From Tenebrio molitor (taxonomy: Eukaryota > Arthropoda > Insecta > Coleoptera > Tenebrionidae): a DNA stretch of 64,000 nt. Below the pieces are notes generated by a model that worked only from the letters and a program-made list of their open reading frames with translations, was not told the DNA's origin and did no database searches. The stretch is taken from NCBI RefSeq assembly GCF_963966145.1, contig NC_091052.1, positions 20,212,001 through 20,276,000 of the forward strand. Direction: 5' to 3'. This document shows, piece after piece, positions 11,235-23,900 of the stretch; positions within the stretch are counted from its first letter, which is position 1, and the number at the start of each line of letters is the position of its first letter. The position numbers and the translations under genes are program-made.

Positions 11235-14200
11235 ACCTAGATGATATAATTGACTTATTAATAGCACAGAGAATTATTGATGAAAAATCGTATTTTGAAG
11301 TCTGGGGTACCCAAAACGTAAGAATTTACTGACCGATGTATTTGTTAATTTTATTTGTTGTCATTTTTAGACACGGCTCAGCTATCTGATTGATTTTCTC
11401 CTGAAAGATGGAAAACACTGTGCCAAGTTTATTAACATTTTGGGAACTATATCCCATGTTAAACTTATTTTTGATGCTATAAAAAGTAGTATAGATGGAA
11501 TACGTAAAGTTATCGTTATTGGAGGTTTTCCTGAGTTTTCTTTAAATTATGTTGTAAGAAACTCAGTTGTAAGTATTATTTTCATTTTTTACATTTTTTT
11601 AACTTTGAATTAACATATTTTTAATATTCATGCTAACTTTTTAAAGGAATGGATGGAAGTGGTATTTGTTCAATAGTTATAAAATACACTCTTATTGTTT
11701 ATTTTTTGTAGGCCAATAGAATTCAAGAAAAAGCATTAGATTTAGATCCGCAAATATGTAGCACTTTGGTAGTTCACGGCTTGCCAGGCTTTGGTAAATC
11801 ATGTTTAGTAAATCAAGTTTTACAAACTAAACGTTTTTTAGAAGTGTCGGGAAGTGCAATGTTTTGGATCAATTTAGGTGAACATTCTGATATAACAACT
11901 GTGATAAATCCGTTATGGAAGTAAGTTACGTAAATAGCTCATTTTTATCAGTTAAAATGGTGGTTATTGTCATTAATGAAATATTTTTTAAAATTTTAAC
12001 AGATATTAGACAATTACAACTGTTTTAATTGAGACAGATTTTCAGCAAGGTGGCACTACAAGTACCAACAGTTCTGGAGTTTGCATAATGGTGGAGGTTG
12101 ATTGTAACTAAAAATTGAGGCTTTTGGTCAAATAAAAAAATTAAATGTAACTCCTGCTTCTATAAGAGCTAATGATTGGTTAGTGTGATTGAAATTTCTG
12201 TTTCACTTGTTTCAGTTTATATTTGACTGCCGTGAAGCTAACTGATCAAGCACCTCTATCACACAGACCAGAGGACATTACTGTGTTGCAAAATGAAATA
12301 AAAAGACTGCTTTTGGATGAGCGCTTGCAAAAGTCGTATATTATTCTAGATGATGTAAAATCATCAGAAGTTTTGAAAGTTTTTAAATTGAGTTGCAAAT
12401 TAATTGTTACTACGCAAGATAAAAATATAGCAAAGGATTCAGAAGCTGTTTTCATCCAAGTCACAACAGGGTTTACTAAAAAAGAATCCTTGGAGTTGTT
12501 GAGAAAATCATTGGAAACTGATAATCTGTCAACTAAAGAGAAATTCGCACATAAGCTTCACGAATTGTGTGACGGTTGTCCAATGTTGTTGAATATTATT
12601 GGGTCTATTTTGAAGGACAGTCGGGAGGAAGCTTTATCCACAGACATAATTTGGGATTCTCTAATAAACGAAATCATAGAAGATGAATATCTGCGCCAGT
12701 AAGTATCATTTTTAGAGATTGTAATAAATTATAATTCAATTTTGTTCAGTCCAATAACAACCAGTGTGATCCACATGATCCAAAAATTCGTTACTTGTTT
12801 GAGTCCGGAAGTACAGAAATGCTTCCACAGCTTGGCAGTTTTTCCAAAGCACGTTAACATAAGACCTGAAATATTAGTGAAGTTGTGGGAGAAGAGCTAT
12901 TATGCAGTGAGAAAGATAATGGTGGAACTTGAAAATAAGTCTCTGATAGTTTCCTTTTTCAACAAAGATCTCAAAACGTACATATACAGTATACATAGTT
13001 TAGTTCGCACATACTTAGTGGAAAAAGCTCAAGTGGACATTAAGTCGTATCACAAAAAGATGATCTCACAGTGCGACGAAATTACGAACAAATCACCAGA
13101 TGATCCAATTGCCAACTACATTTTCGGCTATTACGGATATCATGTCAAAAATGCAGAGCTTTATGACAAATTTGATAAATATTTTGACTTGATATTCATC
13201 GAAAATAAAATAAAACGAGTCGGTTCCGCCGATTTGTTGACAGATTTCGATACGTACAAGGATTTTATAACTAAGAAGGTGAGAATTGAAAGCGAGTACC
13301 GCTTGTTAATAATGAGTATTTTTAGAAACCTCGCCTGGAGCGAAAATTGGAAGATTATATAAAATTCGTTAATTCGTACAGTGCCCATTTACATATTTCT
13401 CCCGAGACAAATATCGTGCAATTTGCATTTTTTAATGACAACAATTGTGCTTATGAAGAAGCTAAAAATATTGCAAGCAACTATCCAGATCAATTGTATT
13501 TCAAATTGGAGTTAGTTGCAGGTGTTCATGTAAAGAATATTGTATTCATGAACTGTTTTCAGACCTTATTCTGACAGACACAAGAACTTTCCGATTCTGA
13601 AAACGACAAGTGCTGCCACTTCTGTCTGTTTCCTTGATCCCAAAGAAGTACTTGTTGGAACATCTAGCGGCAGCATAGAAGTCAAGGTGCGTATGTTATA
13701 ACTTACATGTATTTATTTCCTGTTTTTTTTTTGGTGATATATTTTATATAAAATGTTGTTTTGGCATAATGGGAGGCCATGGAAATTTTGCATTTAATTT
13801 GGTAGTAAAGCTGTCTGTTGAATTAGGTTATGTTTTTCTAAGTTTGAGGTTATAAATAGCGTCAATGTCTAGTGCATTGTTGTCAGTTTTACTAGTTTGC
13901 AATAGAAGAATACTCGGACATCGCGGGAAATTCAACAACATGTTATGTTCATTTTGATAGGTCTGCATGGCAGGCACTTTAGTGACTGAAATCAAACTGT
14001 GTCCAACGTTAAAAAAAAGTAATGGCCTCCCACTATGCCAAAACACAACGTGAACGGTGTTTATATTTTAGATTGTCTCGAAAAACGCGTCAAGCCATAA
14101 GTTCATTATTTTTTATTTGATTTCAATAAACGGAAAATATGGTAAATGATTTTACGAACATAGTAAGAGGCCGTATTATGATTTTTTTCAACATTAACTT

Positions 14201-17200
14201 TTTTTTTCAAATGGCTACGTGTACTGTTTTAAATTTAACCTTGTAAAGATTTTCTTCTGAGTCAAACAAATTGACTTTTGTGCACTATTCAATAAAAAAA
14301 GTAAATAGGACATTTATCAACGTTACGTTGGATTTCTTACAGAATTTTCAGGTGCGCAATAGAAAATAATCAGAATGTTGAGACATTTAATTGGAATCAT
14401 GAGAAATACTTATTTAAACAAAAATGCAAAACTCATCTTGATAGCTTCAGTGTCTTTTGGACACAGCCCGTATCTCGGTTTTAACCTAAATTAAGGATTA
14501 ACTAATCTTACCTTGATGCATGGCAAACTCCATTGCGATTGTTTCCAGTTCTACATGACGTCAATATTCTTAAACGAAAAAAAAAAAAAACATTTACATA
14601 CTTAATTGTGTTAAAAAAATTTGTTAGTAAGAAATCAGAATAACACTTAAAGTGTGACGATTGTGTTACATAAATTTTATTTTGTGATAAAAAGTTGATT
14701 TTTCTTATCTTACCTTGTCAATATGATTATGTCATCGATTAATAATGGTTATGTTTTACACACCGCTATTTTAGATTTTTACAGATGAATATCGAAAGTA
14801 TTGAGCTGGGAAAGTTCGAAGCGGCGATTTTTTAATTGACGATTGCCAACCGAGGTCTTTGTCAAACCAGTCTTTGGTTAAATCTAAACAGTCGTAAACA
14901 GAATTTGGATGGTGTATTATTATTAGTGGTTGAAAATATTTAAAGAAATAGAAGAGCAAAACGTAGCATAAACAGCAAGCAAAATTTGTCAAATTAGTTC
15001 AAGAACTTTTCTTTTCTCTTTCTGATCAAATGTTCTTTTGTTGCATTGTTGTTGTTTGAGCATTGGTGTATTCACTTAAAAAATAGCAGTAATGCAATTA
15101 AATTCTTGGTCTTTGAGTTATTACCAGTACTGATAGTTTCGTTCAGTTAATTGCATTAAATTTGTTTGTACGGTTGGCTTTAAAAAAAACGGGAACTGGC
15201 AGATTTTATTAAATTTTTATAGTTTGAAACGGCCTATTAGAATTTAGGTTAAAAAACTGCACTTATGTGTCAGAAATACTACTGTCAAACAGACACAAAT
15301 TGACATAAATTGACAAATTAAATTTCCAATTCACATAGGTCAAATCTCATTTCCCATTTTTTTTGAAGCCAACTGTATTATATCTACGTTGTAATTTGTA
15401 CCTACCAGGTAACTAAAAGATTGTGAATATTTTTCAGTCAATCGCTCATCGACATCAGTTATGATGGCTGAAGTCGATGCATTACCAACATATGAAAAAC
15501 CCTCATTAAAAATAAAATATTGTACTGTTGTATTAAAAAAATCGCGTACACCTATTATTTGCATGTGTAATTTTGTTGTTCTGGCATCTACTGTGACACT
15601 TGAGTTAGTCAAAAATGCCAATACCAAAAGTTTCTGAACAAGAAAAGTGGGAATTTAGTGCAGTCTGTGCCACGCATAATAGACTAAATGCGGTTATAAA
15701 TGCAAACGGCGCCACTACTAAATAGTAAATATTAATGTAATATTCACATAAAATTATCTAAAAATGAAGACATGACCTGTCTTATAACTTTTATCAAAAT
15801 GACAGAAAAAGTCCGTTTTTAAACGATACAAAAACCTATAAAAATTGCTTACTTGATTTAGATGATGTACGCGATTTTTTTTAATACAACTGTACAATAT
15901 CATTGTCAATAAGTATTGGGTAATTAAAAATGATTGTAGATAAATATGGCAACTATGTACGAAAATTTATGTGGCAACTCTGTAGGTAGGATAGAGTTGA
16001 CATTTCTTTGACAGTTCATAGTCGCACAATTTTGAAAATATGTAGTCAAGTCAACGTGCAATGGTATAAAAAAAATCAAATGCACGCATATGAAATGTCA
16101 TACATAATGTAAACTAATATTTTTTCGTACATAGTTGCCATATTTATCCACAATCATTTTGAATCACCCAATACCTTATACCGTGTCAGAATTAAAAAAC
16201 CACCAAGACTGCATTCTACGGTGTGATCAAGAATGACTGAGTCTGTTGGTAACAATGAAATTTGGCAAATTTGAAATTTACCATCAAAGGTTCATTTTTG
16301 CAATAGCATAAAAATAAAAGGCATAACCAAAAATGTTTTTAATGTCGTCTGAAGTTAAAAAATCCAGTCAGTGCCAATTACGACACAAAAAACACCAGTA
16401 CTTTTCAATTGTTTCATTGTCAACAAACTCAGTTATTGTTGATCACGCTGTACCTAGAGAATACAACCGGCAACGTTGTGTGATCAGAGTTGACTTTTGA
16501 CTTGGGGGCAATAAAAATGTTTGGCTAAGATGATGTCAATGATACCTTATGGAAACTGAAATTAAAAATTCGAATTGTAATTTTGTGTTATTCAAAAGAT
16601 TTCTTTGTTTTTGCGGCAGTTTGCCATTCTAGTAATATTGAAGTTACCATTAGGATTTTACCAACTTAATTCAACAGGTGGCGGTTTTTAAATTTTTGGG
16701 CGGCTAGTAGATAATGTTTTATATTATTTTTTATTTACATATATTTTATATTAATTAATAAACGTTATTCAAGCGTGCAAACTTCCCTGTGCGTGCAACA
16801 CCAATTTTATAATTGATGCTTGGTATTGTTAAAAAATTAAATCATGCCCACGTGATTTAATTTGGGAACCAACTGTTGTATGCCAATTGATACTCAAATT
16901 TATTTATAATTACGCATTAGCCATAACAGTACCACATTAGTAAATATAATATCATGAATGAATTCTTAATTTTAGTCGTTTCATCAGTACCACCACAAAG
17001 TCCGCCGTTTCGAAGGTCACACAAAAGACGTGTTCAACATACAATTAAGTCCAGATGGGAAAACCTTTCTCTCTATATCTCACGATCGCACCGTAAAACT
17101 GTGGAGATTTGTCGAGGATTTAGATCCACAATCGCCCAAATTCAAGCAGACCAACTGGAAAAACCTACATTCACCCGATGAAAATTGTGAACCTCACAAA

Positions 17201-19950
17201 ACATTCAAAATGCAAGATTCAGACTACATAACATCCGCAGCATTTCCATTTGATAATTCAGACGAGATAATCACAGCTTCGAATAGAGGAAAAATTGTGA
17301 GGTGGAATACAAGAACAGCTGCTATCATGAAGGAATCGTCTGCGTTGGGCTTGACAATTTCGCGAATATCGTACACACATGACAGCAAGACGGTTATGTT
17401 CTCTTATGATGGTAACATGTTGTATTTGTATCAAAGAGGAAATTTGGTGTACAATGGACAACTTAGGATATCAGACGAAATCACAGATTTGCTTCTTCCA
17501 ACTTCTGCAGACGTTAAAGAAGTAGTGGTGATTACGAGAAACAGATTTGAAATCTGGAATTACGTCCACAAGATTAAGAGATTTTCATTTGAGACTGATT
17601 CGAAAATAATTTCCACAGTTGCTGATAATAACGAATCCTTAGCTGTGGGCACAGCTAATTATATTTATTTGTACAATTTTAGATCCCAAAAAGTCGATCA
17701 CTACAGTAATGATTATGGGTGAGTAGATTATTTTCTTCTAATTAAATAAATTTAAACCAGGAGGTGTTATTTATGCGGTGTTATTGCTAGATCTCGGAAT
17801 GAGCATTTTGTCATACTGAACACAGTTACACAATAGTTATTTACCTAACGTGTGCGGTAAGTGAAATTTACCGCGTGAGCACTTTGTTTGTTTTGAAACG
17901 AGTAATTCAAAAATAATAAAAAATTAAATATAATATTAAAAAAGTAAATCAGTTAACATTGGTATTGTTTTACTATTGGGTTGGTAGCACCTTCCGCACT
18001 GATTACTAGATTATTAAAATTTAAAGCGTCGATGCCGTCTACTACGATCGCACAACACGTTGAACAAATTCTTCCCCAGTTATTACTCTTACCTTTTTGA
18101 ATTGCTTATTTTTTGTGTTGATAGGAATTAATTTTACAATTGCAAATGGGACGAATCGTTCATTTTGTTCAAAGTGAATTGACGTTTCCGTATGTCTGCG
18201 TTATTAAATGCCAACCTTACAATGCAATTTCCCCTAGTTTCTGCTTGCAAAGTAAAAAAACACGGCGTGCGGGAAATCGTTGTTTCCGCACTCCGAGGAC
18301 AACCGGGAAATACCGATTTTGAAGCTATGGGTACAAAAAAATAAATTTTTATAGAATCGTTTCTAGTGATTATTAAATATGGGATTGGTATTGATAGTAA
18401 ATTTCAGTGTTAAATGTGATGTCATTTGAACCTGAATCCATGTTTTGTAACAACATTTAGGAGACAATTTGAAATTTAATTTTCAATGAAATGACATTGC
18501 TTCATCAATACCAACCCAATTCCATTAAAATAAAAGTCACTAGATAATTATTTTATATTTTCTAAATTTAAATAGAATGAGACAATTACAAGAATTATAT
18601 TTTAGGGACCCGGCCTCTGTGTTTGTTTTACAAGATCGTGTAGCTTTCATTTGCCTAGATAAAGAAAGCGTCCAACGATGCGAACTCTACATGGAACCAA
18701 GCGGCAAACCAATCGTCCATGACTTGTCTCTCTTTAGCTGCCACTGGAAAGACTCATTGCCTATATATTTCATCGTCAATAAGGAAAATAAGATAGATAT
18801 CTTCAACGGACGTTCCACAATTTTGACAGGAATTGGGGATATAACTGATAAAATAATGTGCGCCTCTTTCTCCCTGTGTGGCAACTACTTAATTTTGGGA
18901 ACGGTAACAGGAAAAGTCTATTTCTACAATTACAAAAAGAAAAAACTTAGTTGTTTAGAAACTTGTCAAGGGCAAATTGTTTTGATAAAGTGTTTCGAAA
19001 GTGACGTAGAAAATTTGGATTCTTATGACAGTAGCAATTTGTACGGAATGGTGTTCGTGGCTTCGAGCACCGAACTTGTGGTGATAGTTGACAGTGAAGT
19101 CAAACTGAAACTTCAAATTGCAGACGAACTGTCCGACATGTTCTATTTTCGTAATAATTTAATCACCGTCGACGTTCACGGTAACGCTATCATTCGAAGC
19201 CTGTTCGACGATGGGAGAGGAGACTTTACGTCCGGGGAATTTAACGAGGTCATTGTTGCCAATATACACAAAGGAAAAAATGTATTGGCAGTGGCTAGTA
19301 ATGATGCTGGCCGTTATATTGTAAAAGTCATTTCGTACCTCTTGAATTCCGTACGCATTATATTCGAAACTAAATTGGAATGTAGACCGAAATGTCTCTG
19401 TTTTTCTTCGACGGGAAAGCTGCTAGCGGTTGGTTGCGATACTGGTGATATAAAGGTAATACAGTGGTGACAAAATACGTTATTTTAGAATTAAAATTTA
19501 TGATTTACAGGTTTATAATCTTGAAGATAATTTGCAAGATGTTTTGGCTGTACACAAGAAATCCGTGGAGAAACTCCTTTTTGCTCCTAACTTTGAACCT
19601 ATTCTAGTGAGTTTGGGAGATCAAATAGCGTGGTGGAATTTAACTAGTTTCCAAGAACACAGGTGGGAGATAAATTTGACAACACCAATGTAAATGTGTA
19701 ACTTGTACGGGAATATGTCTGTTTTAGCGAAAACAATTCTGAAGTGGATAATATTTCGCGTCAGCTGTCGGTCTTTACTTTTGACAGCTGGAAGGACAAA
19801 AAACTTCACGATACGGTGCCTTATTTGCTGACGAGTACAAATCTGCATGGAAAACGATTACAATATATTTCTGCGTCTAAAGATTTTAGATCGTTTCTGA
19901 TCATCGATATTGATGGTAACATCTTTAAAATGGATATCATCGATTCTTGA
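11177..19950 (+). CDS. Dark: Apaf-1/Dark apoptosome scaffold (CARD, NB-ARC, WD40)
   Basis: Cytosolic apoptosome platform: Apaf-1 family members oligomerise and recruit the initiator caspase (Dronc in flies) by CARD-CARD contact. Coding exons: 11177-11317, 11371-11568, 11712-11920, 12216-12698, 12750-13278, 13326-13510, 13563-13686, 16988-17718, 18576-19455, 19511-19662 and 19728-19950. All have GT-AG junctions and compatible phases, giving 3855 nt and 1284 residues (human Apaf-1 1248). CARD is about residues 1-95. The P-loop GLPGFGKS is at 136-143, Walker B YIILDDV at 224-230, the GxP motif (GCP) at 303-305 and a winged helix at about 360-435. WD40 blades run from about 595 to the end (GH 633, LW 661). 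Oddities: the sensor-1 segment reads TTQD (248-251) where Apaf-1 has TTRD, and the MHD-like motif is IHS (425-427). The exon 6 donor (GTTAGT, 13511) is the least certain boundary; it is the only nearby donor that keeps frame without a stop. Confidence 0.93.
13757..14045. mobile_element. MITE in Dark intron 7
   Basis: TTGGCATAATGGGAGGCCAT and its near complement (ATGGCCTCCCACTATGCCAA) bound a 289 bp non-coding element. Confidence 0.75.
15169..15377. mobile_element. MITE family B, copy in Dark intron 7
   Basis: TACGGTTGGCTTTAAAAAAA is inverted at the right end (TTTTTTTTGAAGCCAACTGTA, one mismatch). It is flanked by TA and 209 bp long. The ends resemble those of the elements at 6661 and 63727. 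Confidence 0.75.
15523..15894 (+). mobile_element. Tc1/mariner deletion derivative in Dark intron 7
   Basis: The termini TACTGTTGTATTAAAAAAAT and complement are flanked by TA and pair for over 30 bp. Inside, an ATG at 15615 opens a frame of about 36 codons starting MPIPKVSEQEKWEFSAV. This resembles the N-terminal helix-turn-helix of Tc1-family transposases. The rest of the transposase is missing. Confidence 0.65.
15914..16173. mobile_element. MITE in Dark intron 7, ends TTGGGT
   Basis: A roughly 55 bp terminal inverted repeat (TTGGGTAATTAAAAATGATT ... AATCATTTTGAATCACCCAA) extends through ATATGGCAACTATGTACGAA. TA duplications are present. A right-end remnant of the same family is near 53593-53622. 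Confidence 0.8.
16217..16452. mobile_element. MITE in Dark intron 7, ends TACRGYGTGATCAA
   Basis: TACGGTGTGATCAAGAATGA and the inverted right end TACAGCGTGATCAACAATAA pair over about 45 bp. TA is present at both edges; the element is 236 bp. Confidence 0.75.
18361..18545. mobile_element. MITE in Dark intron 8
   Basis: TCTAGTGATTATTAAATATG...GATTGGTATTGAT is inverted at the right (ATCAATACCAACCCAATTCC...CACTAGA). It ends only about 30 bp before the exon 9 acceptor, so it supplies part of that intron's 3' side. Confidence 0.7.
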
Positions 19951-20811
19951 CGTATAATTTACTGCCAACGATCGACATTTAGTGATATTTTGAGAATTGC
20001 TCAAAAGTGATTAGTAGTGTCTATTTATTAAATAATTGTCCTCTGTTCTAAACTATCGATGTGCATCCAGAATTTGCTCAATTTGTTTTTAACTGTTGTA
20101 GAAATTTTCTGAATTTTATTAATGCTGTTTGTTAATTATTTTCTTTGTTCATATTGTGGAAGTACTACTGTGTTGTTTCGTAGTTGTTCTTAGCCATTAA
20201 CTCTTACTAATTTTGGTGGATTAAAGCACCTTAAAATCAAAAGAGAATCTTTTTTTAAGGCTATTGTGTTATAACGTAATAAATTTCTTGTTACCATGTT
20301 TGTAATCAGTTACTCCGTTTTAAATTAAGTGACTTAGTTAAGTAACAAAATTACTGGAAACAAAATCTGATGTCACATCTTTAGTTTAATACTGCAATTA
20401 ACTGTGACTTTTTCACAAATACGTTTTTATACATATATATATATTACATTTTTTATATTGATATTTACAAAACCTTTTTTGAATCTTACGTTTTAATTAT
20501 GTGTAATTTAGACAAGACTTAAATACGTACATGTAAATTAATTTTGAAATAATGTGAATGGGTTAAGACAGTTACGTAAACAGTTGTAACATTAGAGTTC
20601 TTTTTTTTCCCATACTGAAGTTATTTAAACTTGCACTTATTACGCACCTCTATTTTTTTTTAATTACTATTGTTTTTTTTTATTGTTTTATACTACATAT
20701 AGTTGTATTAATCAGTTTTCATCTAATTTTCGTAAGTATAGTTATTGTGTCAATAATTTTATTGCAATTGATTGATTGTTATTTGCCTGTGTGTATGTAT
20801 TAATCTTACGC

Positions 20812-20846
20812 AATAAAACACGATTCTCTTGATGCACTGCAATAAA
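20812..20846 (+). terminator. Candidate Dark polyadenylation signals
   Basis: AATAAA occurs at 20812-20817 and 20841-20846, about 0.9 kb after the Dark stop. An earlier AATAAA spans 20278-20283. Which one is used cannot be told from sequence alone. The stretch 19951-20995 otherwise holds only AT-rich 3'-UTR or intergenic sequence. Confidence 0.45.
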
Positions 20847-20995
20847 TGTAAATTTCGCTTGATTTGTAAGATTTTTTTTTGTATACAGTTGTCACAGCGA
20901 ATTATCTGCGAGTAAGATATTTTTCTAGTCTATTACCCATGTTACATGTGCTATTATATGTGAAGTAAAATACAGACACATCTCAGTATATTGTT

Positions 20996-23900
20996 TTATT
21001 GTTCTGTGATTATACTCATTGAGTCGGCGTGACTAACGTGGCTCGCGTCGACGGATTCATGTATTTCTTCAGGTTCAACTTCTTCGTGGACAGATTCCTC
21101 CACTTCATCCAGACCGAGTCTGTTGCGTATTAAAAGTTTCTTTATTTGCTGCTGTTGCGCCGAAGTGATGTCTGTTTCTCGAATGTCTAGCCACTCTAGA
21201 GTTCTATTAATGGTAAGTCCATCAACGAGAGCCTAAAATGTTTATAACAGTAATCAGGCAACGTTTGTCAGTCTAAAGATATCAATACTAATAGCATTGT
21301 CTAAGTACTACTTAGTTCTACTTAGACAATGCTAATAGATAATTTGGATAAACATGTAGATTAGTAGTTTTAAAATAAAGTTTGCGATTTATTAAACGTG
21401 TTCTAGTTGTTTTATTTGAAGGTTATTAAAAAAAATAGTATATTGAAGCCTATTCTGTAACTAATATGTTATTTTTTAACATCATGTTATAAAATAAAGG
21501 CCATTAAAATCGCAAATCCTATTCTGTAAAGCGATGTTATGTTAAAAAATTGACACACCCTGTTAATATGTTCTGTTATTATTAAAATTTTAACGACTTC
21601 TCCTTATGTGTTAAAATTTAACATCATGTTATAAATTATTATCTGGTCGACTAAAAGGAAGATTTAGATGTCTTCTGAAAGACAGAACTTTACATTACAT
21701 TAAGCAGCCAAAATCATTTACAGCTGCGGAGTGCTTCATAACATCTGTCAACATTTTCGAATTGCTGGGCCTGATCTTGACATAAATGAAGAAGAAAATG
21801 GTGGAATTTATAACTTCGCAAACCATTATGGTAAATAATGCTTAAATATATTTTTCCTTCAAGGACAAAGGAGAAGAGATGCGTTTACAGATACATAGTT
21901 TAATTGGAAAGAAGAAAAAACAAATAAACATTATTAATAGGTCCACGAAGAAAAGTGAGTTAACATTGATTTAAAATTTGTCGGCGGAATATTTTATAGC
22001 TTCGACCAAGTCACTGTTCACTGATGTCTTCAGCTAAACTTTTCGTAGATGAAGCCAATGTTTCTTGGCTTTTTATAAGATCAACTGGATTAAGATTGTC
22101 TTGCAGCAACACTTGAGGCAATTTCCGTTTTCTTTGTCTCTCTGGTACCTGTTGTGTCATATTAGGTGCATCCATTGTTATTGGCTCTGGTTATGTTATT
22201 TAGATAATTTAATAATATGTTTGAACATCTTCATTATCACTTCTTTCTGCTTCTATGTCTCCCACAAGGTTTATTATACAGGCTGATTCACGTAGCCCGT
22301 TCATTAGAAAGGCCCCATTTTGACTTCACATTTCGATTCTACGTTAACTTTTGAGTTTAATACGTCTTTTTGTCAATACTTATCTGTCATCGTTTTTGAC
22401 CTATGTCATCTTTTTTGCAAAAAAGTGAGGTTGCAGGGCTTCATTAAAAAATTTATAATTCCTAAACCATCAGAAATAAATAATTTATTTTTACTTTACT
22501 GACTTGCCAAAAATTTGGCCGCTTTTTTGCGCTATCAACGACATTTTTTTAATATTTCATACGCCTACTGCAATTTTTTAAAATTGATAATCAAAAAATG
22601 TCGAAAACTTTATTTTTTTAAATGGCAACTACCGTTTCTGATACTAGATATAAATGTAAAATTAAATTTTAAGGCCACTTTTATTAACATTATGTATGCC
22701 TATTTGCAGCCGTTTAGGCGTAATTTCAATTTTTTGAATAAAATATTCTTTTTTATAAGCAATTTTTTATTTGAATTTTTATTCAAAAATAGCATTGCAA
22801 TAAATATTAGATAACAACAAAACAATAAAAAATAAGCAAATTAACAAAAAAAATATTTTAATGTAAATGATTTCATTGAAAATATTTTTTTGTTAATTTG
22901 CTTATTTTTTATTATTTCGTTGTTATCTACTGTTTATTGCATGTTATTTTTGAATAAAAATGCAAATAAAACAATTGTTTGATAAAAAAAAGAATACTTT
23001 ACTCAAAAAATCGAAATTACGCCAAAACGGCTGGGAATAGGCATACACAACGTTAATAAAAGTAGGCTTAGAATTAAATTTTACATTTATATCTAGTGTT
23101 ACAAATGGTGGTTGCCATTTAAAAAAAGGAAGTTTTTGACATTTTTTGATTAGCAGTTTTGAAAAATTTCAGTAGGCGTATAAAACATAAAAAAATTTCA
23201 ATAATGGTGGAAAAGATCGGCCAGGTCTTTAGGAATTCAACTAAAAAAAATCAATTATTTATTTGCGATGGTTCAAGAGTTATAAATTTGTTAAAGAAGC
23301 CCTGCAACCTCGCTTTTTTGCAAAAAAGATGACATAGGTCAAAAACGATGACAGATAAATGTTGACAAAAAGACGTTCTAAACTCAAAATTTAACGTAGA
23401 ATCGAAATGTGAAGTCAAAATGAGGCCTTTCCATTTAAAAAAATAAAGATGGCGTCGATTTCCGGTATTTCCGGAACTGCCACCATTTTGAAAATATTTC
23501 ATTTGAACTTGGAGTAATCGATTATAGTCAACTACCAATTTTCATATTAATATGATTTGGGGAAATCAGAAAGTTTCTAATGAACGGGCTACGTGAATCA
23601 GCCTGTATCGTCTCGGCGATCCAAAGTCGCTGGCGTTTCCAAACGACTTAGTTCAATTTGAAGTGTGATTGTGAATGAAACAAATTCGTGTGATTTTCTC
23701 GATTTTTACTTAGATGTTACTTCGTACAACAACACTGACCAACTCTCACACTCAGGGGACGCCCACCCTTATATACAAGTGGGTGGGGATGCTAATCCCC
23801 CTAGGTGCACAGAGAAAGAGAGGTACATAACAAGAAAAATAGACGGTATTGAACACAGCCTGTATCTCCGCCTATGTTAATTACAACAATACTACGTAGG

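Noticed and set aside
17258..17461. Minus-strand frame inside Dark exon 8
   Set aside because: Shadow of the WD40 coding exon.
18140..18322. Plus-strand frame in Dark intron 8
   Set aside because: No homology to WD40, and both neighbouring exons join in phase without it.
22277..23607. Several open frames within the foldback
   Set aside because: Low-complexity AT-rich frames from complementary arms, with no domain.
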